A DNA stretch of 64,000 nt from JAJCYK01 sp965212195 (GTDB lineage: Bacteria; Bacteroidota; Bacteroidia; Cytophagales; Cyclobacteriaceae). The stretch lies in the NCBI GenBank assembly GCA_965212195.1, contig CBDBUW010000010.1, positions 62,001 to 126,000 of the forward strand, given 5' to 3'. A program made the position numbers and the translations under genes. The notes under the pieces were generated by a model, which did not search any database, was not told the DNA's origin, and worked only from the letters and a program-made list of their open reading frames with translations. Each line of letters starts with the position of its first letter. The stretch's first letter is position 1. This document shows positions 9,213 through 17,343 of this stretch, piece by piece.

Positions 9213-10427
9213 ATGAGAGACTTTAGTTCTTGGCTGGTATTATTGGTGATTAGTTTCGGTAATGTACACCACTTGGCTGCACAAGTAATCATCTGGGCTG
9301 AGGATTTTAGTAGTTACTCCGATGGTAGTACCCAGGGATCCGATCTAAATCAGGCTAATCCTGCTGCCGATTGGATCTCCTGGGGATGCCTGGCTTGTGC
9401 CGATTCATTGGATGATTGGTGGGAAGTGAGATCTGAAATACTGGAAGCTCACGATGTTAATACGCCAGTTTTCTGGAGAACCGAGGCCATTCCTATTGCT
9501 AATTACCAAAACGTTGAGTTTTCCCTGAATATTAAAGAGATTGGTGATCTCGAGGGGTTTTATTTTGGCAGCGATGATTGCGTAGACCAAGCAAATCAAG
9601 ACTATGTGAACGTTTCCTATCGCCTTGATGGAGGTTCCTGGAATCTTGTTAGTAATTACCTGAACTGGTGTGGTTTATATGATTCATGCGGAAGCCACAC
9701 TTTGTATGGAGATGATGGAGAAGCCAGCGGCGATTGCCGAAGTTCGGATGTAGATTTCGATTCCGTGCGTTTGGTTAAAAGCGGATTGACTGGTGATTCT
9801 TTGGAAATACAAGTTGAAATGATCAATTCGTCAGATGATGAATACTTGCAGATTGATAATATTGAAGTGAGCGGCACCTTGCTACTCCCGGTAGTTTGGC
9901 GTTCGTTTATTGCCCGGCTGTACCTTAACCAGGTACAGCTTTACTGGGAGACCGCTTCAGAACACAATGCTAGAACATTCCGAATACTATATTGCCGAGG
10001 TGATCCTAATAATAAAGAGCAGTGGGTACTTTTGGATAGTGTTCAGGCGGAGGGCTATAGTGATGAAGTTCAGACCTATGAATTTACGGATCGATTGGAC
10101 TTGCCTGGCACCCATTATTATCGATTGAACCAGGTCGACTTTGACGAGCAGCACAATTTATCAAGTATTGTAGCGGTGCATCTGGAGGACAAGCTAAGCA
10201 TTTGGCCTAATCCGGTAGTGGATTATTTAAACATCCAATGGAGTGGGAATTTGCGGCCCCAGCAGCTACATGCTACCATATGGAATTCATTAGGTCAGGT
10301 AGTTTTTGAACAAATGATCAAAAACGGCACTAGAGTGGACCTGACTGTACTGCCTAGTGGTTGGTATTTCTTTCGATATACCTTGGGGTCTGAAACCGCG
10401 TCCCGTTCAATTAGGGTGATGAATTAG
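9213..10427 (+). CDS. Secreted protein with type IX sorting domain
   Basis: 404 residues: signal peptide (cleavage near LAAQ, residue ~24), a beta-rich region ~25-235 rich in Asp and Asn with several Cys (CLACADS, DDCVDQ, CGLYDSCGS), a fibronectin-like part (VYWETASEHNARTF-type motif at ~245-330) and a C-terminal type A T9SS sorting domain from ~330 (LSIWPNPVVDYLNI, SLGQVVFEQ, LPSGWYFFRY). The last domain directs export through the outer membrane and surface attachment. No catalytic domain recognised; the first part resembles carbohydrate- or matrix-binding beta sandwiches. Divergent from the M19-like gene. Confidence 0.85.
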   Translation: MRDFSSWLVLLVISFGNVHHLAAQVIIWAEDFSSYSDGSTQGSDLNQANPAADWISWGCLACADSLDDWWEVRSEILEAHDVNTPVFWRTEAIPIANYQNVEFSLNIKEIGDLEGFYFGSDDCVDQANQDYVNVSYRLDGGSWNLVSNYLNWCGLYDSCGSHTLYGDDGEASGDCRSSDVDFDSVRLVKSGLTGDSLEIQVEMINSSDDEYLQIDNIEVSGTLLLPVVWRSFIARLYLNQVQLYWETASEHNARTFRILYCRGDPNNKEQWVLLDSVQAEGYSDEVQTYEFTDRLDLPGTHYYRLNQVDFDEQHNLSSIVAVHLEDKLSIWPNPVVDYLNIQWSGNLRPQQLHATIWNSLGQVVFEQMIKNGTRVDLTVLPSGWYFFRYTLGSETASRSIRVMN

Positions 10428-10428
10428 T

Positions 10429-11457
10429 TTATCGCAACAAGAACCCCTCATGAAGTGGATCTTGAGGGTCTATCCAAAATTGGTGGCTTCCGGTATAATA
10501 AGCAGTTCCTTGAACCTGAGGTGTTACTGCACTATAAGGGCCATACGAACCAGTTTCCACAATTCTTCCTTTGAATTCTGTACCTAATATACTTTCAACA
10601 GTTATCCACTGATCAGGTCCTAATTCAGACCTATGGTGAAGTAAGGCCATACGAGCGGAAACACCTGATCCGGTAGGACTCCTATCCAATTCGCCATCGG
10701 CAAATATGCAAATATTGCGAGAGTGGTTTTCAGGTTTCTCTGCAGGTCCGACGAAAATAGTGCCATATAAAAAACTCAGGTCTTTCTCAAAGGGATGACG
10801 AACGGGTTCCAGATCAATAATAGCCTGTTTTATTTGCTTACCGGCTGCAATTAATACTTGAGCATTTTCTCTATTTAGTTTCAATCCCAGAGGAGCTGCC
10901 TCTACTATTGCATAAAAGGCTCCTCCATAAGCTACATGATATTCAATCTCGCCAAAGGAGGGTACGTACACAGATTTATCTGCAGCTGTCACAAAGGAAG
11001 GTACGTTCTTAAAGCTAACATCCATAACCCGGCCGTCAACCCTGTTTACTTGCAACGTGATGATCCCGCAAGGCGCCTCCATAGTAAATGTAATTTCCCC
11101 ATCATGAGCATCTACCCAACCCGCCTCTACTGCCAATCGGCCTAAGGCAATTGTAGCGTGACCACACATGGTACTGTAGCCTTCATTGTGCATAAAAACC
11201 ACCCCAAAATCCGCTTGCTGACTTGGTGTAATAATACAGCCGTACATATCGGCATGTCCTCGGGGTTCGTACATCAATGCAGTTCTGAGATGATCACAAT
11301 GACGCTGCAGGTGTTGGCGATACTCCAGGACGGAGTTACCCTGAAGGGCAGGAATCCCCTCAATAATTACTCTTAAGGGCTCACCAGCAGTATGCATGTC
11401 AACAGTCTGAATTACCAGAGCATTATCAGGGGGATTTATGGGATGATCATTCTTCAT
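10429..11457 (-). CDS. trans-3-hydroxy-L-proline dehydratase
   Basis: 342 residues of the proline racemase fold. The first active-site motif is YSTMCGHA with Cys98; the second is DRSPTGSGVSAR with Thr262 where racemases and 4-hydroxyproline epimerases have Cys. The Cys/Thr pair is the known mark of trans-3-hydroxy-L-proline dehydratase (as in human L3HYPDH), which yields pyrroline-2-carboxylate. The neighbouring gene encodes the matching reductase and overlaps it by 11 bp, which completes a two-step route from trans-3-hydroxyproline to proline. The stop is 1 bp from the end of the convergent T9SS gene. An epimerase reading is unlikely without the second Cys. Confidence 0.9.
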   Translation of the reverse strand: MKNDHPINPPDNALVIQTVDMHTAGEPLRVIIEGIPALQGNSVLEYRQHLQRHCDHLRTALMYEPRGHADMYGCIITPSQQADFGVVFMHNEGYSTMCGHATIALGRLAVEAGWVDAHDGEITFTMEAPCGIITLQVNRVDGRVMDVSFKNVPSFVTAADKSVYVPSFGEIEYHVAYGGAFYAIVEAAPLGLKLNRENAQVLIAAGKQIKQAIIDLEPVRHPFEKDLSFLYGTIFVGPAEKPENHSRNICIFADGELDRSPTGSGVSARMALLHHRSELGPDQWITVESILGTEFKGRIVETGSYGPYSAVTPQVQGTAYYTGSHQFWIDPQDPLHEGFLLR

Positions 11458-12403
11458 TGTAATGAAAATTATTGAATACCAGGGTGGCTGCTACCAAGTC
11501 CTCCAGGGCAAATCCCACGGACTTAAAGCAGGTGATCTGCTCAGGATCGGTTCGAAGGGCATGGGGATTGTTGCACATATAAAAAAGATCACCTATGATA
11601 TGGGATTCCGTAAGATCTCCCCTATCCAATGCTATCTTCAATTCCCCGGCCTCAACTTGTGCAGATTTAGTATCCACGAAAAGTCGGGATCGCAATACAG
11701 CCTCTTGATCAGCTTCCCGCATGTTGGGTTTGAAGGAACCTATAAGATCCAGATGTTGCCCGGGCTTGAGCCATCTTCCCATGATCAATGGATCTTGACT
11801 TAGGGTAGCACAGCTGATAATGTCGGCTTTTTCGGTGGCTTCTTGTAAGGAATCTACTGGTTCAGCAATATAGCCGGACCTTTCCAGTTGCGTAGCCAAT
11901 CGTTGTGCCTTATTCTTACTTCGACCCCAGATCAATATGTTCTCAATCTTTCTTACCTCACTGTGGGCCTGAGCCAGCTGAGTGGCCACTTTTCCGGTTC
12001 CTACTATCAACAAACAACGACTATTTTTCCTGGATAATAACCCTGATGATAAAGCTGAAGCCGCCACAGTACGGCGAATGGTCAATTCACTACCATCAAT
12101 GATCATAAGCGGTGACCCGGTCCCCACGTCAAATAATAACATAAGGGCCTGTACCGTGGGCATATGTTTTAAGTGATTTTCAGGGGTAACGGTTACGATT
12201 TTTATACCCAAATGAGCATCGGCTTTCCAGCTGGGCATGATCAGCAGGGTATTTTCAAAGGCGTTGTTGGAAGGGTATTGATAATGCAACCGGTCCGGCG
12301 TGTTGATTTGTTTTTCAACACAGGCCTTCCTTATTGCCTCAATTAGCTGTTTGTAAGGGAGTAATGAACTTAGTTCGTCAGCTGATACTACCGGGACCTG
12401 CAT
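11447..12403 (-). CDS. Delta1-pyrroline-2-carboxylate reductase (ornithine cyclodeaminase / mu-crystallin family)
   Basis: 318 residues from MQVPVVSADE; the frame extends 21 codons upstream but that part has no family match, and family members are about 310-330 residues. The substrate-binding half (KIVTVTPENH) is followed by the Rossmann motif LLIVGTGKVATQLAQAH and the IWGRSKNKA dinucleotide loop. Members include ornithine cyclodeaminases, ketimine reductases and pyrroline-2-carboxylate reductases; coupling to the Cys/Thr dehydratase downstream selects the last. It reduces pyrroline-2-carboxylate to L-proline with NAD(P)H. First gene of the pair. Confidence 0.88.
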   Translation of the reverse strand: MQVPVVSADELSSLLPYKQLIEAIRKACVEKQINTPDRLHYQYPSNNAFENTLLIMPSWKADAHLGIKIVTVTPENHLKHMPTVQALMLLFDVGTGSPLMIIDGSELTIRRTVAASALSSGLLSRKNSRCLLIVGTGKVATQLAQAHSEVRKIENILIWGRSKNKAQRLATQLERSGYIAEPVDSLQEATEKADIISCATLSQDPLIMGRWLKPGQHLDLIGSFKPNMREADQEAVLRSRLFVDTKSAQVEAGELKIALDRGDLTESHIIGDLFYMCNNPHALRTDPEQITCFKSVGFALEDLVAATLVFNNFHYNEE

Positions 12404-12544
12404 GGTGGAAGATAGCAAATATCCAGCTAACCCGGGAAATACAGAAAACTGAATCCCGATGACCACCTAGGATGGTTACAGGATTCAGTTTTAGTCAGCA
12501 AACTACTAAGAAGCTATACCCCTTTAATGTAAATACAGTAAGGT

Positions 12545-13147
12545 TTAATAATTCCAGGAAAAAGCACCCTCATAGATGCTGACAGGGTCTGCACTTCGAT
12601 TGTCCGTTCTGGTAAGCAACATATGGAAACTACCTCCAATGGTTCGGGTAGTAGTGTTTAGGTTGGTTATGGTAAAGGAAAAATAGGTGTCCGCACTTCC
12701 GTCGAAATCATAATCAATGGACCCCGATGTATTGGGTTTGTTTCCAAATGTAGCTTCCGCTGTACCAGTGGTAATCTCTTGTCCCTCAACCACCGGCCCA
12801 GCTACTCGAACAAATATGGTATTAAGGTGACTATTGGGACCTGACCCTCGATCCATATAGATGTCTATGGACGATTGAGTAGTAGTGGGGTCACCAAACA
12901 CCTCGATACGGTCAGCAAACAGGGATGTAGGATCGTCGACCGGAAAAAAGGTGTCGGAGGAAGCTGCTAGCTGATTGGAAGAGGTTTCCGCCCATTGTCG
13001 TACCTGTGCGGTAGGCACAGTGTCGCTTACAATAGTGTACTTCATATTAAAAATGTTGCCCCCCAATAATGCCTCAGTCTCTTCGCAACTGGTGGGCATC
13101 AACAACAGGCACACGGGCAATAAAACGATGATGATTAGCTTTTTCAT
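12545..13147 (-). CDS. Hypothetical lipoprotein
   Basis: 200 residues with a signal ending LLMPTSC (lipid Cys ~21) and then EETEALLGG. The mature chain is mostly beta (FSFTITNLNTTTRTIGGSFHMLLTR) with repeated Thr- and Asp-rich turns and a middle segment reminiscent of a lipocalin or jelly-roll strand order. No family recognised. It is single, with its stop ~140 bp before the reductase start; the gap carries no clear hairpin. Probably anchored at the outer membrane. Confidence 0.65.
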   Translation of the reverse strand: MKKLIIIVLLPVCLLLMPTSCEETEALLGGNIFNMKYTIVSDTVPTAQVRQWAETSSNQLAASSDTFFPVDDPTSLFADRIEVFGDPTTTQSSIDIYMDRGSGPNSHLNTIFVRVAGPVVEGQEITTGTAEATFGNKPNTSGSIDYDFDGSADTYFSFTITNLNTTTRTIGGSFHMLLTRTDNRSADPVSIYEGAFSWNY

Positions 13148-13409
13148 AATGTTTTAATTTCATACATAAAAAAATCATAAACACCACGGATGATCACCGT
13201 GAGGGTTCGGTGTTTAGCATGTAGTCAAATAGAAATATGAAAGGTAAACAGGAACATGAAAGAATTATGAGTGATGGGTGAACGGACCTCGGTTGAATGA
13301 ATTATGAATGATGAAAATGCAATTTTTAACACCACCATGCATTTGGCCCTCCCCCCCCATTTGGTATGAATCTTGCTTTAAATACGGTTATTAGTCAATC
13401 GTAAATAAA

Positions 13410-13916
13410 ATGTGTATGAAAAAGATAAGTGTTGTCATGATGACTACCCTGCTGCTCCTCGGCATGCAGGACATAGAAGCCAAGCATAGCCTGTCCTCCC
13501 CAGGCGATAACCATATACCGCAAGCGGTCTTATATTCCTTAGTACAAAAGTACCGGGGATACACCTTGATTAGTTCCAAACAAGTAGGTGAAGCTGGAAC
13601 CAAATCTTATCGAGCTGTTGTCATGGGCAACGGTGTGTTGAAGGAAATTGCTTTAAGCCCCCAAGGAGGAATCCGGGGGGAAGTATTCCTGGACGGAACG
13701 CCGGATGCCTATCGTACAGAACATGAAGAGATTCATTTGAACAGAGATTTCAAAAGATCCCTGCTGGCCGATGGCTTTAGCAAAAGAACCTATCGCCGTA
13801 ACGTGGACCACAAATATGAAGCGAATAGCAACCGCTATTCCGCCCGATATGGATATCCATATTACTATCCTTATCGTTACTATTACCCCCGTTACTACCG
13901 CATATACCGTTATTAG
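13410..13916 (+). CDS. Small secreted protein with Tyr/Arg-rich tail
   Basis: 168 residues; signal peptide MKKISVVMMTTLLLLG with cleavage near EAKH. The body (30-100) has a PepSY-like beta-alpha-beta feel: YRGYTLISSKQVG, KSYRAVVMGNGVLKEIALSPQGG. From about residue 130 the sequence becomes low-complexity, rich in Tyr, Pro and Arg (YGYPYYYPYRYYYPRYYR). Start could be M1 or M3 (13416); MKK at M3 is the better signal-peptide start. Unknown function. It is followed by a hairpin terminator at 13928. Confidence 0.7.
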   Translation: MCMKKISVVMMTTLLLLGMQDIEAKHSLSSPGDNHIPQAVLYSLVQKYRGYTLISSKQVGEAGTKSYRAVVMGNGVLKEIALSPQGGIRGEVFLDGTPDAYRTEHEEIHLNRDFKRSLLADGFSKRTYRRNVDHKYEANSNRYSARYGYPYYYPYRYYYPRYYRIYRY

Positions 13917-13927
13917 TTTCGCGTGTT

Positions 13928-13963
13928 CCCGACGGGACTGGTTTTAGGTCCTGTCGGGATTAC
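13928..13963. terminator. Bidirectional hairpin between convergent genes
   Basis: CCCGACGGGAC (13928-13938) pairs with GTCCTGTCGGG (13948-13958), with one G-U pair and a 9-nt loop, followed by ATTACTTTT on the plus strand. It terminates the 13410 gene and overlaps the last codons of the convergent 13944-14363 gene. Confidence 0.7.
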
Positions 13964-14363
13964 TTTTCTGCTGCAATCCCTTCATTTTCCTTATAAATCC
14001 GCGGTTGAGTTTTGCCCTATGCGCCGGGATCATTTCCAACCACCAATCTGGCCCATTCAGCCGTAAGCTATTGTCATAAGCTGTTATCTCCAATCCCTTA
14101 AAAGGCAAGGCTAATAAATAGGTGTGCAGCTTCACTGAAAACCAAATTTTTATCCCTTTAGGTCTTAGACCAATATTGCAGAAAGGAGTGTTGGCAGTTT
14201 GCAAAACTACCCGTTTCAGCTCCTCATTACCGCTAGACAATTCAAAACGCTGGGAGCCAATAGTCCCCATGGTGACCCGTTTAAGAAAAGGAAACGGCTT
14301 GCCCACTATAGAATCAATCTCCGCGCTGATCTCTGGATTGGTATAGGAAACATTAAACAACAT
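13944..14363 (-). CDS. Conserved-looking hypothetical protein
   Basis: 139 residues, no signal peptide or membrane segment. Segments such as GKPFPFLKRVTMGTIGSQRF, CNIGLRPKGIKIWFSVKLH and ITAYDNSLRLNG suggest a small beta-rich cytoplasmic domain, and a basic tail (RGFIRKMKGLQQKSNPDR) closes it. I do not recognise the family. The start overlaps the end of the DoxX-like membrane gene by 11 bp, making it the last gene of the PSD1/DUF1501/DUF1080 operon, though its role there is unknown. Confidence 0.65.
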   Translation of the reverse strand: MLFNVSYTNPEISAEIDSIVGKPFPFLKRVTMGTIGSQRFELSSGNEELKRVVLQTANTPFCNIGLRPKGIKIWFSVKLHTYLLALPFKGLEITAYDNSLRLNGPDWWLEMIPAHRAKLNRGFIRKMKGLQQKSNPDRT

Positions 14364-14739
14364 GGCCCTGATAATTCTTGCAGTTCCAAATCCACCAAAT
14401 TAGCAAGGGATGAACCAATATAAGTCTCACCCAAGCCACCCATGCAGGAAAACATAAACTATCTGGAATGCAGCCACCTTGTTGGATAAAGTGAATATGG
14501 CTGGGTATAAATAGGATCATTAAGACAATTAAAGCCCAACCGACCCATTTTCTCCACATGACATGGAGCATCGATAAACCCAGGACAACTTCCAGGCTGC
14601 CGCTGGCAATATTAATGACCTTGTGGAAAGGCAAATAATCCGGAATTAACGGATAGTAGGAAGGTGCATCTATAAAATGCCACAATCCGGCCATAACAAA
14701 AAAAATAGCTAAGATCCATAAACTGATCTTGCCCCACAT
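14353..14739 (-). CDS. Small DoxX-like four-helix membrane protein
   Basis: 128 residues, four transmembrane helices (about 5-23, 42-62, 66-86 and 98-119). The order GLWHFIDAPSYYPLIPDYLP, then GSLEVVLGLSML, is typical of DoxX-like proteins in Bacteroidota (pattern G-x-x-H-F-x(5,8)-Y-x-x-I-P). Function unknown. It starts on the last base of the DUF1080 gene and overlaps the next gene by 11 bp, which indicates translational coupling. Confidence 0.75.
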   Translation of the reverse strand: MWGKISLWILAIFFVMAGLWHFIDAPSYYPLIPDYLPFHKVINIASGSLEVVLGLSMLHVMWRKWVGWALIVLMILFIPSHIHFIQQGGCIPDSLCFPAWVAWVRLILVHPLLIWWIWNCKNYQGHVV

Positions 14740-15899
14740 CAGTCCATAGATTTGATTTTCATATCTTTAAAATATACATCGGAAGGTCCATTATCGGTAA
14801 ACACCCGAGTACCTGCCTGTAGGGCGATCTGTCCGGGTTTGTTGAAGGCCTTTTCTACATAAGCTTCAGAAGCCTTGACTCCGTTTACATAAATCACCAT
14901 ATGGTCGTCCTCTGCAAATATCTCCATGTTGTTCCAGTCTTCATAATCAATCATTTCGTACCAGGAACGGGCCTGAAAGACCATGGACCCTGTACTATAA
15001 GCTTGCTGGGGCCCGTTGTGATCATATATATTGCATTCAATGGCGTCTTGCAAAGTTACCCCCAGTGAGTCCGGGTGCTTTCGGATAAATATGCCGCTGT
15101 TGTCTTCTTTAATAATCTTGAACTGGGTGCTGAAATAAAAGTTGTGATAGCTAGCCTGGCTTACCAACCAGCTACTTTGTTCCCCACAGATCCCGTGCAG
15201 TACCCCATCTTGCAGATCCCATTGGGCATCTCCTGTGGGATCCCAACCTTTAAGACCATCTTCAAAGAAAATTTGCCATTGCCGAGTGGTAACCTCGCGA
15301 AATCGGTCCTCCAGCAACGGCGTTTGCTCCTTTTGCTGCCACAACATAATCTTCTGGTTCCGTACACGCATAGTCTCACTTCCCGCTTTTAAGGCGATGC
15401 TACCGCTAAGACTACGCTTGTCATGGGCAGCACTCACTAAAGTGTCGTTCAAGAAAACCTGCAGATAGCTACCTTTTGCCTCTACCCTCAATTTATGCCA
15501 TTGATCAGGTTGATGGTTTTGTAATACTTTAGCCCGAGCAACCTCCAATATAGTTCCGGACGGATGTATTGATGCTGAGTCAAAATCAAGATTTACCCAA
15601 TAATGGGAGTTATCGTCAGCCAGGCGGAATCCCAGTGCTCCTCCAGCTGAAGCATTTACCTCCATTTCCCATTGAAAGTCGTTATAAGTCGCAGAGGAAC
15701 TCAACCAATTATTGCCTGCCGGTATCTCAAGGATTTCCTTATTCCAGGAAGAGCTACCATTTTCTTCCCAACCGGCCAGCTCATCGGGCCCTAAGGAAAG
15801 CCAGCTATCGTAAACCGGCGGGGTTTCAGTTTGTTTATTCTCAGGTGTACATGCGGCCATCAACAGTACCGCAGCCATAATCAAGTAAGTAGAGTTCAT
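14739..15899 (-). CDS. Lipoprotein with two DUF1080 (3-keto-disaccharide hydrolase) domains
   Basis: 386 residues. Lipobox LLMAACT (Cys17). Two concanavalin-like DUF1080 domains: ~30-195 (WLSLGPDELAGWEENG, FQWEMEVNASAGGALGFRLAD) and ~205-385 (WQIFFEDGLKGWDPTGDAQW, GIFIRKHPD, DWNNMEIFAEDDHMVIYVNG). The second keeps the typical W-N-x-x-x-I-x-A-x-G/D-x-I-x-Y-x-N-G pattern; the first is more degenerate. Some DUF1080 proteins hydrolyse 3-keto-glycosides; others only bind. Located directly after the DUF1501 gene, an association best known from Planctomycetota and Verrucomicrobiota. Confidence 0.85.
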   Translation of the reverse strand: MNSTYLIMAAVLLMAACTPENKQTETPPVYDSWLSLGPDELAGWEENGSSSWNKEILEIPAGNNWLSSSATYNDFQWEMEVNASAGGALGFRLADDNSHYWVNLDFDSASIHPSGTILEVARAKVLQNHQPDQWHKLRVEAKGSYLQVFLNDTLVSAAHDKRSLSGSIALKAGSETMRVRNQKIMLWQQKEQTPLLEDRFREVTTRQWQIFFEDGLKGWDPTGDAQWDLQDGVLHGICGEQSSWLVSQASYHNFYFSTQFKIIKEDNSGIFIRKHPDSLGVTLQDAIECNIYDHNGPQQAYSTGSMVFQARSWYEMIDYEDWNNMEIFAEDDHMVIYVNGVKASEAYVEKAFNKPGQIALQAGTRVFTDNGPSDVYFKDMKIKSMD

Positions 15900-15922
15900 A
15901 AAGAATATATAAAGGCGAAAAA

Positions 15923-17335
15923 CTAGGTTAGTATATCTCGGATCACATGACCATGTACATCAGTCAGCCGGATGTCCCTGCCGCTGAAACGAAAAGTCAA
16001 TTTTTCATGATCGATTCCCAAAAGATGCAAAATAGTGGCGTGCAAATCGTGAATAGTGGTAGGCTTGTCAATTACCCGGTAACCGTAATCATCCGTTGAC
16101 CCATAAACTACTCCCCCTTTAATTCCGGCTCCAGCCAACCATATAGAAAATGCTGAAGGGTTGTGATCACGTCCATCTACCCCTTGGGCAAAGGGTGTTC
16201 GGCCGAATTCCCCAGCAAATACCACCAGGGTAGTCTCCAACAGCCCCCGGCTCTTTAGGTCTTTTAATAGACCGGCAATAGGCTGGTCCACAGCAAAAGC
16301 ATTTCTTTCATGACCGTCTTTTAGTCCCGTATGCTGATCCCATCTATCGGCTTCTACTCTAGGGCAGGTGAGCTCGATAAAACGCACACCTCGTTCCACC
16401 ATACGGCGGGCTAAAATACATTGAGCTGCGTATCCCGCTTTATGGAGATTGGAAGAGTCCAGGCCATAGAGCTTTTTCACGATCCTCGATTCGTTGTTTA
16501 GTGCTGCCAATTCGGGAATTGACGCCTGCATACGGAAGGCCAACTCATAGTTGTCAATGGCCGATGATACTTCATCCTCTTGCCCCAGCTGACCCACCAA
16601 ATTTCGATCCATTTGTTTGATGAGGTCCAACTTCTGTTTTTGCAATGACGATTGTGGTTCGTAGGGCTGTATGTTGGGTAAAGGTTGATCGCCGCTTTTT
16701 AGGATAGATGCTTGAAAGCTGGCCGGCAGGAACCCGGACTTGAAATTATCCAAACCTCCCGGAGGAATAAGACCGCCGTCCAATACCACATAACCCGGAA
16801 GATCCTGGTTTTCGGAACCTAATCCGTAGTTGATCCAAGCCCCCATGCTAGGCCGTCCCTGCAAGCCATGTCCGGTATGAAGGAAATAATTGGCATTGGT
16901 ATGTTCTGGAAAATCGGACACCATGGAACGAACCAGGGCCAGGTCATCCACACAAGTGGCAATATGGGGAAACAAGTCACTTACCCACATTCCACAATCA
17001 CCGTATTGATTAAACTCCCAGGGACTTTTCAAGATGGTCCCAATTTCGTTGAATTGAGTGGCTTCTACTTCAAACTTGTCATAGGGGTTTTGGCCGTTTT
17101 CCCGCTCTAATCTGGGCTTATAGTCAAAAGAATCCACTTGGGACACCCCGCCATCCATATACAAGAAGATCACACTGTTAGCCTTTGGAGGAAAATGTGG
17201 CAGATTACGGTTAGCAATTCCGGAAGTCAATGCTTTAGCCAGGGACCCCGCGGTACTATACTGGCCCAGCAGACTCATCAGAGCCAGGCTTCCAAAGCCG
17301 TTTTTGGTCAATATCAGGGCCTCTCTACGGGTCAT
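15923..17335 (-). CDS. DUF1501 sulfatase-like exported protein
   Basis: 470 residues; starts MTRREALILTKNGFGSLALM, a twin-arginine type signal. The alkaline-phosphatase-like fold of DUF1501 is seen in SVIFLYMDGGVSQVDSFDYKP (first metal Asp), FPEHTNANYFLHTGHGLQGR, FIELTCPR...WDQHTG and VVFAGEFGRTPFAQG, then GRDHNPSAFS (D-H). Members are encoded beside PSD1/cytochrome-domain genes, here 8 bp downstream of one. The reaction is unproven; the fold suggests sulfate or phosphate ester chemistry. Exported folded, so probably metal-loaded in the cytoplasm. Confidence 0.9.
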   Translation of the reverse strand: MTRREALILTKNGFGSLALMSLLGQYSTAGSLAKALTSGIANRNLPHFPPKANSVIFLYMDGGVSQVDSFDYKPRLERENGQNPYDKFEVEATQFNEIGTILKSPWEFNQYGDCGMWVSDLFPHIATCVDDLALVRSMVSDFPEHTNANYFLHTGHGLQGRPSMGAWINYGLGSENQDLPGYVVLDGGLIPPGGLDNFKSGFLPASFQASILKSGDQPLPNIQPYEPQSSLQKQKLDLIKQMDRNLVGQLGQEDEVSSAIDNYELAFRMQASIPELAALNNESRIVKKLYGLDSSNLHKAGYAAQCILARRMVERGVRFIELTCPRVEADRWDQHTGLKDGHERNAFAVDQPIAGLLKDLKSRGLLETTLVVFAGEFGRTPFAQGVDGRDHNPSAFSIWLAGAGIKGGVVYGSTDDYGYRVIDKPTTIHDLHATILHLLGIDHEKLTFRFSGRDIRLTDVHGHVIRDILT

Positions 17336-17343
17336 AGGTCATA

